From contig SFLN01000063.1 in NCBI GenBank assembly GCA_004554555.1, positions 1 through 11,091 of the forward strand: 11,091 nt of DNA. Direction: 5' to 3'. This stretch comes from [Eubacterium] saphenum (GTDB taxonomy: Bacteria > Bacillota > Clostridia > Oscillospirales > Ruminococcaceae). Shown here one piece after another: positions 6,472 to 11,091 of the stretch. The notes below the pieces were generated by a model. It searched no databases, was not told the DNA's origin, and saw only the letters and a program-made list of their open reading frames with translations. A program made the translations under genes and the position numbers. Each line of letters starts with the position of its first letter. The first letter of the stretch is position 1.

Positions 6472-7635
6472 ATGGACATTAAACAGAAATCGCTTGAAAT
6501 GCACGAAAAGTGGCAGGGAAAAATCGAGGTAATTTCGCGCGCGCCGATAAACACGCGCGAGGATTTATCGACTGCGTACACTCCGGGAGTTGCGCAGCCG
6601 TGCCTTGAAATCGCGGAAAATCCCGAGCTTGCCTACAAATACACGCGCAGAGGAAATCTTGTTGCGGTAATCACCGACGGAACTGCGGTTCTCGGACTCG
6701 GCGATATCGGCGGACTTGCGGGAATGCCGGTTATGGAGGGAAAGTGCTGTCTTTTCAAGGAATTTGGCGGCGTTGACGCGTTTCCTTTGTGCGTTAAGTC
6801 AAAGGACCCCGATGAAATCGTGCGTACAATCGAGCTTATTTCGGACAGCTTCGGCGGGATAAATCTTGAGGACATCTCGGCACCGCGCTGCTTTGAAATC
6901 GAGGCTAAACTCAAGGAAAAGCTGGATATTCCCGTGTTCCACGACGACCAGCACGGCACGGCAATCGTAGTCGGCGCGGCTTTGATGAACGCAGCAAAGC
7001 TTGCGGGAAAAAAGCTCGAGGATATCACGGTTGTGATTAACGGAGCGGGTTCTGCGGGAATTGCGATAGGAAAGTTCCTGCTGAAGCTTGGCGTGGGCAA
7101 TCTTGTTATGGTTGACCTTTGCGGTATCATCAACCGTGACGACAAGTACGAAAATCCCGCGCACGCAGAAATTGCACAGATTTCCAACAAGAACAACATC
7201 AAGGGCACACTCGCGGACGCTATGAAAGGCGCGGACGCGTTTGTCGGCGTATCTAAGCCGAATTTGGTGACTCCCGAGATGGTGAAGAGTATGGCTGAAA
7301 AGCCGATTTTGTTCCCGATGGCGAACCCGAATCCCGAGATAACCTACGAGCTTGCAAAGGAAAGCGGCGCGTTTATCGTTGGCACGGGACGCTCGGATTA
7401 CCCGAACCAGATAAACAACGTGCTTGTGTTCCCGGGCGTATTCAAGGGAGCGCTTGCCGTTCGCGCAAAGGCGATAACCGAGGATATGAAGCTCGCTGCG
7501 GCAAAGGCAATTGCGGCACACGTTCCCGAAAACGAGCTTACGGTTGACAATATAATCCCGTCTGCGCTTGACAGAACGGTTGCAGACGCGGTTGCTAAGG
7601 CGGTTGCGGACTGCTGGACAAATGCAAACAAGTAA
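6472..7635 (+). CDS. Malic enzyme (malate dehydrogenase, oxaloacetate-decarboxylating), short form
   Basis: This enzyme oxidatively decarboxylates malate to pyruvate and CO2 with NAD or NADP. At 387 residues it is the short bacterial form, without the C-terminal phosphotransacetylase-like domain of MaeB. Motifs in order: STAYTPGVAQPC (33-44, Y36), MEGKCCLFKEFGGVDAFP (88-105, catalytic K91), NLEDISAPRC (131-140, metal ligands E133 and D134), VFHDDQHGTAIV (155-166, metal ligand D158 or D159), the dinucleotide-binding GAGSAG (191-196), FPMANPNPE (281-289), and DYPNQINNVLVFPG (309-322). Whether it uses NAD or NADP is not clear by eye. The ATG at 6472 follows a purine-rich AGAAGG site at longer than usual spacing. 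It sits between the PHP gene and the TSCPD/metF genes on one strand, probably as one transcript. Confidence 0.96.
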   Translation: MDIKQKSLEMHEKWQGKIEVISRAPINTREDLSTAYTPGVAQPCLEIAENPELAYKYTRRGNLVAVITDGTAVLGLGDIGGLAGMPVMEGKCCLFKEFGGVDAFPLCVKSKDPDEIVRTIELISDSFGGINLEDISAPRCFEIEAKLKEKLDIPVFHDDQHGTAIVVGAALMNAAKLAGKKLEDITVVINGAGSAGIAIGKFLLKLGVGNLVMVDLCGIINRDDKYENPAHAEIAQISNKNNIKGTLADAMKGADAFVGVSKPNLVTPEMVKSMAEKPILFPMANPNPEITYELAKESGAFIVGTGRSDYPNQINNVLVFPGVFKGALAVRAKAITEDMKLAAAKAIAAHVPENELTVDNIIPSALDRTVADAVAKAVADCWTNANK

Positions 7636-7662
7636 ATTTCAGACAGAAAATGGAGAAATAAG

Positions 7663-7917
7663 ATGAATTTTGAATATTATCCGCGCGGGGTTTGCTCGCG
7701 CAAAATGACATTTGATGTTGAAAACGGCGTTGTGAAAGAGCTGAAGGTTGAGGGCGGCTGCAGCGGCAATTTGCAGGGAATTTCGTCGCTGGTAAAGGGG
7801 CTTCCCGTGGACGAGGTAATCAACAGGCTTTCCGGCATTCGCTGCGGCGCGAAATCTACGTCCTGCCCCGCGCAGATTGCTGAGGCGCTGAAGCAGTATA
7901 AGGAGAAGAACGTATGA
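7663..7917 (+). CDS. Stand-alone TSCPD domain protein (TIGR03905-like)
   Basis: This 84-residue protein carries four cysteines in a conserved arrangement: GVCSRKM (C11), GGCSGN (C33), GIRCGAKSTSCPAQ (C61 and C68). It ends in the TSCPD-type signature STSCPAQIAEAL. The TSCPD domain is best known at the C-terminus of class II (B12-dependent) ribonucleotide reductases. Short stand-alone versions are common in Clostridia and have no established function. A metal or thiol role is likely from the cysteines, but that is inference. The ATG has a TGGAGAA ribosome binding site 8 nt upstream and follows the malic enzyme by 27 nt. Its last codon and stop overlap the metF start by 4 nt (ATGA), so it is probably translationally coupled to metF. 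Confidence 0.9.
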   Translation: MNFEYYPRGVCSRKMTFDVENGVVKELKVEGGCSGNLQGISSLVKGLPVDEVINRLSGIRCGAKSTSCPAQIAEALKQYKEKNV

Positions 7918-8780
7918 AGATAGCCGAGCTTTTCAAGCCGGGTAAAACGGTATTTTCCTTTGAGATTTTCCCACCGAAGAAGGACGGCTCGATTGACACG
8001 ATTTACAGCACGCTTGACGGTCTTTCCGACCTGCGCCCCGATTTTATCAGCGTAACCTACGGCGCGGGCGGAAGCGAGGCAAACGTTATCACGAGCGAGA
8101 TTGCGGGGCTTATCAAGCGCAAATACAACACCGAGAGCATAGCTCACCTCACTTGCGTAAATTCATCGAAAGAGGACATTGATTTTCAGCTTGCGCAGTT
8201 CAAAAAGCAGGGAATTGAAAACGTTCTGGCACTGCGCGGCGATATAAATCCCGACATTCCGCCGAAAAAGGACTTCGCCCACGCTTCGGATTTGATTTCA
8301 TATATGAAAGAGCGCTCTGATTTGGGATTTTCGGGAGCTTGTTATCCCGAGGGACACGTTGAGTGCGAGTCGCTTGACAAGGACATCGAGAACCTGAAAA
8401 TCAAGGTTGACGCGGGCGCTTCTCACCTTATTTCGCAGCTGTTTTTTGACAACGCGTCGTTCTACAGATTTATCGAAAAGGCGCGAGCTGCTGGGATAAC
8501 GGTGCCGATTGAGGCGGGGATAATGCCTTGCGTGAACGCGAAGCAAATTCAGAGAATGGTGGGAATGTGCGGAGCGTCGCTGCCGATGAAATTCACGAAG
8601 ATGATAGCGCGCTATGAGAACAATCCCGAGGCTATGCGCAGCGCGGGGATTGCGTATGCGGTTGACCAGATAATCGACCTTTGCGCAAACGGCGTGAACG
8701 GAATACATCTTTACACGATGAACAACCCTGTAATTGCGCGGAAAATCGCCGAGAGCGTTTCCTCGGTAATCAGAGTATGA
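7914..8780 (+). CDS. metF: Methylenetetrahydrofolate reductase
   Basis: MetF reduces 5,10-methylene-THF to 5-methyl-THF, the methyl donor for methionine synthase, using FAD. The 288-residue length fits the bacterial catalytic domain. Motifs: FSFEIFPPKK (14-23, with E17 matching the catalytic glutamate of the family), DFISVTYGAGGS (43-54), IAHLTCV (76-82), NVLALRGD (103-110, with D110 near the flavin), GACYPEGH (141-148), ISQLFFDNASFY (173-184), and AGIMPC (201-206). The ATG at 7914 has AAGGAG about 8 nt upstream and overlaps the TSCPD stop by 4 nt. Its own stop overlaps the next ATG in the same ATGA fashion. No separate zinc-finger MetV-type partner gene is seen, though clostridial MetF enzymes often use one. 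The next gene concerns methionine synthase reactivation, which fits the pathway. Confidence 0.96.
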   Translation: MKIAELFKPGKTVFSFEIFPPKKDGSIDTIYSTLDGLSDLRPDFISVTYGAGGSEANVITSEIAGLIKRKYNTESIAHLTCVNSSKEDIDFQLAQFKKQGIENVLALRGDINPDIPPKKDFAHASDLISYMKERSDLGFSGACYPEGHVECESLDKDIENLKIKVDAGASHLISQLFFDNASFYRFIEKARAAGITVPIEAGIMPCVNAKQIQRMVGMCGASLPMKFTKMIARYENNPEAMRSAGIAYAVDQIIDLCANGVNGIHLYTMNNPVIARKIAESVSSVIRV

Positions 8781-9442
8781 GCAAAATAAATCGTGCGGAC
8801 GCGCTGCGGTATATGGGCTATCGGAGCGCCGAGGCTGTTGACGAACGGACAAGAGCGCTTATTGACGAGTGCGAAAGAAAGCTGCTTGAAGAGTCGAAAC
8901 CGCGTTTTGTGTCGCGGGTTTTCGACATTTTCCGCGATGGAGAGCGGCTTTTTCTCGGTGAAAACGGCGTGGAGCTTTTGGGCGAGGACATAAAAAATCA
9001 CCTGAAAAGCTGCGAAAAAGCGGCGGTTGTGTGTTCAACATTATCTGCGGACGCCGATAAATTCCTGAAAAAGCAAGGACTTTCGGACGCTCTGGCGGGA
9101 CTGATAAGCGACGCTCTGGCAAGCGCTTACGCGGAAAGTGTGAGTGAGGACGCGCTTCGCGAGCTGCTCGGGCAGATGCCGGATTACAACGCGACGTGGA
9201 TTTTCGCGGCGGGTTACGGTGATTTCCCGCTGACTCAGGTTTCGGAGCTGCTCGCGCTTGTTGACGCGGGACGAAAAATCGGAGTAACGTGCCTAGCGTC
9301 GGGAATGCTCACGCCGTGCAAAACGATTGTGGGCGTTGCGGGCTTATCGGAAAAACCGCTTAGCACCGCCGAAAAATCGTGCGCAAGCTGCCAAATGCGC
9401 GAGAAATGCGAGTTCCGAAAGAACGGCAAAAAGTGTGGATAA
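8777..9442 (+). CDS. Stand-alone B12-dependent methionine synthase activation-domain protein
   Basis: This 221-residue protein resembles the C-terminal AdoMet-binding reactivation domain of MetH, which in many Clostridia is a separate protein acting in trans on a shortened MetH. Evidence includes the N-terminal NRADALRYMGY, the central GYGDFPL (146-152), and LASGMLTPCKTIVGVAGL (173-190). The C-terminus is cysteine-rich: C202, C205, C211 and C220, spaced CxxC-x5-C-x8-C, probably a metal or Fe-S site. The arginine of the RxxxGY AdoMet motif is replaced: the sequence reads IFAAGY (142-147). The start is the ATG at 8777, which overlaps the metF stop (ATGA). A longer in-frame reading from 8681 lies wholly inside metF and is not needed. 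The ribosome binding site is weak, consistent with coupling. metH itself is not in the window. Confidence 0.87.
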   Translation: MSKINRADALRYMGYRSAEAVDERTRALIDECERKLLEESKPRFVSRVFDIFRDGERLFLGENGVELLGEDIKNHLKSCEKAAVVCSTLSADADKFLKKQGLSDALAGLISDALASAYAESVSEDALRELLGQMPDYNATWIFAAGYGDFPLTQVSELLALVDAGRKIGVTCLASGMLTPCKTIVGVAGLSEKPLSTAEKSCASCQMREKCEFRKNGKKCG

Positions 9443-9446
9443 ACAG

Positions 9447-9475
9447 AAAAAGTCGGCTTCGCGCCGGCTTTTTTT
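9447..9475 (+). terminator. Rho-independent terminator of the plus-strand operon
   Basis: Directly after the last stop codon, AGTCGGC (9451-9457) pairs with GCCGGCT (9463-9469) around a TTCGC loop, extended by an A-run on the left and T7 on the right. The A-run means it can also work for minus-strand transcripts arriving from the TIGR04086-type gene. It is also the first unit of the repeat array that follows. Confidence 0.88.
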
Positions 9476-10101
9476 CAACGTTTAGAGTTCGCGAAAATAC
9501 ACGCTTGAATGCAGCAAAACCGGCTCTGCACCGGCATTTTTCAATGTTTGGAGTTCGCTAAGAGCCGCACTTAAAATTCGTCAAAAGTCATGAAAATGCA
9601 ACGAAAAACCGGACGCAGCGGTTTTTTTCAAGGCTCGATATTTGCGAAAACGCACGCTTAAAATGCGGCAAAACCTCAAAAAGGCAACAAGAAACCGGCT
9701 TTGCACCTTTTTTGCAAAGCACGGAGTACGCGAAAACACGCGCTAGAAATGCGGCAAAAACCATGAAAAATCAGCGAAATTAGACAGCAAAAAATGCACG
9801 AAATTAAACAGTAAAAAAGTCACCGTACCGGCATTTTTGCAATGATTGAAGTCCGCGAAAAGCTACTCTTGAAATGCGGCAAAATAGCGGAAATCTCACG
9901 GTAAAAATCACGCAAATAAACAGCAAAAGTCGGCTCTGCACCGTTTTTTTCAAGCCTCGGATTTCGCGAAAAACCGCGCTTGAAATTCGTCAAACCCGTG
10001 AAAATGCAGCAAAATTCAACGTAAACCGCGCAAGAAAAGCAAGCCGCGAATTGCCGCCAATAAGCGTGGCTGAACAGTGAGAATCGGCTTTGCAGCGAGC
10101 T
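9447..10101. repeat. Degenerate array of about six terminator-like units (non-coding)
   Basis: Unit cores start near 9451, 9520, 9609, 9695, 9822 and 9930, with a partial seventh core at 10084. Each begins with a short GC stem such as CCGGCTCTGCACCGG, then a T-run, then a tail of the form CAA-GGAGTTCGCGAAAA, CACGCTTGAAATGCGGCAAAA and an A-rich stretch. Spacing is irregular (about 68 to 153 bp). Two tail subtypes occur: ATGCGGCAAAA in units 3-5 and ATTCGTCAAA in units 2 and 6. No credible gene is present; short frames through it are translations of the repeat. It lies between convergent genes and looks like expansion and decay of the operon terminator with its flank. Confidence 0.75.
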
Positions 10102-10482
10102 TTACGCGCTGTCGGAATTAACGCCCGAAACGCCGCCGACCATTCCGAAAATTATGCACAGCACCGACTTGACTGCCAGCAGAACGCCGCCCGTAAGCCC
10201 GAAAATCAGCGAAATTACAATCAGCGGAACGATGAACATAATCCCGCACAGCGCGCCGGTTTTAAGCCCGCCTTTGCGCCGCAGTTTGCCCGCAACCCTG
10301 CCGCAGACAAAGCTTCCTGCCGAAATTGCGACCACTGCCGCCGCGCCGGAAGCGGTTGCCGCGGTGTCTGTAATGGTGAGCGCGCCCGCGGCGAGCGCTG
10401 CCAAAATCAAAGCCGCGCCGTATCCCGCCGCAACCCCCGCCGCAAAAGGCGCGAGAGGCGAACGGCGCTTTTTTTTGCGCAT
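10102..10482 (-). CDS. TIGR04086-type small membrane protein
   Basis: This 126-residue protein is very rich in Ala, Gly, Val and Ile. After a basic N-terminus (MRKKKRRSPLAP) it shows about four hydrophobic segments: near residues 12-36, 43-62, 77-97 and 99-118. Basic residues between the second and third (GRVAGKLRRKGGLKTG) suggest a cytoplasmic loop. Length, topology and the GxxxGR.AGK-then-GAL/CGI pattern match the four-helix TIGR04086 family of Clostridia, whose function is unknown. The match is from memory, so the family name is tentative. The ATG at 10482 is chosen because GGGGTGA lies 4 nt upstream. A GTG at 10497 is in frame but lies within the upstream hairpin arm. The gene stands alone between two repeat arrays. 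The ribosome binding site is inside a long hairpin, which may limit translation. Confidence 0.8.
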   Translation of the reverse strand: MRKKKRRSPLAPFAAGVAAGYGAALILAALAAGALTITDTAATASGAAAVVAISAGSFVCGRVAGKLRRKGGLKTGALCGIMFIVPLIVISLIFGLTGGVLLAVKSVLCIIFGMVGGVSGVNSDSA

Positions 10483-10489
10483 AAAATCA

Positions 10490-10525
10490 CCCCGCACAGA
10501 ATTTCTTGGTACATTCTATGCGGGG
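10490..10525 (-). promoter_or_regulatory. Inverted repeat covering the ribosome binding site of the TIGR04086-type gene
   Basis: On the minus strand, CCCCGCATAGAA (10525-10514) pairs with TTCTGTGCGGGG (10501-10490): 12 pairs with one T-G wobble around a 12-nt loop. The second arm ends in the GGGG of the GGGGTGA ribosome binding site, only a few bases before the ATG at 10482. In the mRNA this would hide the site. It could instead be a DNA operator. No T-run of terminator length follows on either strand. Confidence 0.6.
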
Positions 10526-11091
10526 TTTGTACAAAATATTTTCGCAAATTATTGAGCAAAATTGCGGTAATTTTGGCACGCATTTTATGAAAATTTAGTT
10601 CAACGCGCGCTGAGAAAATCGCGGAAAATCCGTGCCAAATCGCAGCAGTTCCCGCCAAAAATTTCTCCAAGAAATCAAGCAAAATCGCAGCATTTTAGCG
10701 CGATTTTTCGGCAAATTTTGTTGAACGCGTGCCAAGAAAATCGCGGAAAATCCGTGCCAAATCGCGGCAGTTCCCGCCAAAAATTTCTCCAAAAAATCAA
10801 GCAAAATCGCAGCATTTTAGCGCGATTTTTCGGCAAATTTTGTTGAACGCGCGCCGAGAATATCACGGAAAATCCGTGCTAAATCGCAGAAGTTCCCGCC
10901 AAAAATTTCTCCAAAAAATCAAGCAAATTCGCGAAATTATCAGTGCAAATTTTCGGAAAAATTCGTTCAACGCCCGCCGAGAAATTTCTGAAAATCCGTG
11001 CCAAATCGCGGCAGTTCCCACCAAAAATTTCTCCAAAAAAGTCAAGCAAATTCGCGGAATTATCAGCGCAAATTTTCGGAAAAATTCGTTC
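10526..11091. repeat. 122-bp tandem repeat array, at least 4.6 copies, continuing past the right edge
   Basis: The anchor GTTCCC(G/A)CCAAAAATTTC occurs at 10648, 10770, 10892 and 11014, an exact 122-bp period. A decayed copy without the anchor fills about 10526-10647. Copies at 10648 and 10770 differ at about 8 of 122 positions and share a central inverted repeat AAAATCGC/GCGATTTT (10681-10707 and 10803-10829). Copies at 10892 and 11014 share a different centre (AAATTCGCG...CAGYGCAAATTTTCGG) with about four differences where both are visible. The flanks are common to all. I see no gene: minus-strand open frames switch frame each copy, because 122 is not a multiple of three. Confidence 0.9.

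Noticed and set aside
8681..8776. A 32-codon N-terminal extension of the activation protein
   Set aside because: It lies entirely within metF in another frame. The ATG at 8777, overlapping the metF stop as ATGA, matches the coupling seen at the previous junction.
9379..10080. Short plus-strand frames at 9379-9561 and 9874-10080
   Set aside because: Both read through the terminator-like repeat units and share repeat-derived peptides (KSRL...FF). No ribosome binding site or family similarity supports them.
10407..11045. Several minus-strand frames of 60-90 codons with similar peptides (FLEKFLAGTAAIWHGF, WRNFWRELLRFGTDF)
   Set aside because: They are translations of the 122-bp repeat. The period is not a multiple of three, so each copy shifts frame, and no frame has consistent start and stop signals.
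10526..11091. CRISPR array
   Set aside because: The repeat unit is 122 bp with long conserved flanks and no alternation of short identical repeats with unique 30-40 bp spacers. No cas genes are present.

Overview
The window looks like chromosomal DNA from a Gram-positive anaerobe of the class Clostridia, plausibly an Oscillospirales/Ruminococcus-like gut bacterium. The reasons are AGGAG-type ribosome binding sites, sigma-A promoters with extended -10 elements, a TIGR04086-type membrane protein, a stand-alone TSCPD protein, a stand-alone cobalamin methionine synthase activation protein, and the polyamine gene set. The taxon is inferred from gene families, not from a marker gene. I see no phage, transposase, CRISPR or defence genes.

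Positions 1-4972, minus strand: a polyamine operon is read from right to left as speD (AdoMet decarboxylase), a basic amino acid decarboxylase, speE (spermidine synthase) and a carboxynorspermidine dehydrogenase-like enzyme. A membrane protein that runs off the left edge may follow as the last gene. SpeD supplies decarboxylated AdoMet, the decarboxylase starts diamine synthesis, and SpeE makes spermidine. The dehydrogenase belongs to a second, aspartate-semialdehyde route to spermidine, but its usual partner decarboxylase (NspC) is not in the window.

Positions 4973-5587: a small gene of unknown function (minus strand) has its own terminator and a promoter nearly identical to the speD promoter. 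Facing the other way is a consensus promoter with a roughly 180-nt, possibly structured leader for the plus-strand operon.

Positions 5588-9475, plus strand: PHP-domain phosphoesterase, malic enzyme, TSCPD protein, MetF and a methionine synthase activation protein, ending at a strong terminator. The last three genes are tightly packed or overlap. MetF and the activation protein serve B12-dependent methionine synthesis, which also feeds AdoMet to the divergent polyamine operon.

Positions 9447-11091: a TIGR04086-type membrane protein gene (minus strand) lies between two different non-coding repeat arrays. On its left are about six irregular, terminator-like units. On its right are at least four and a half copies of a 122-bp tandem repeat that continues past the edge. 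Its ribosome binding site lies inside one arm of a long inverted repeat. The most unusual material is non-coding: the two arrays, the ribosome-binding-site hairpin, the duplicated promoter and the long leader.
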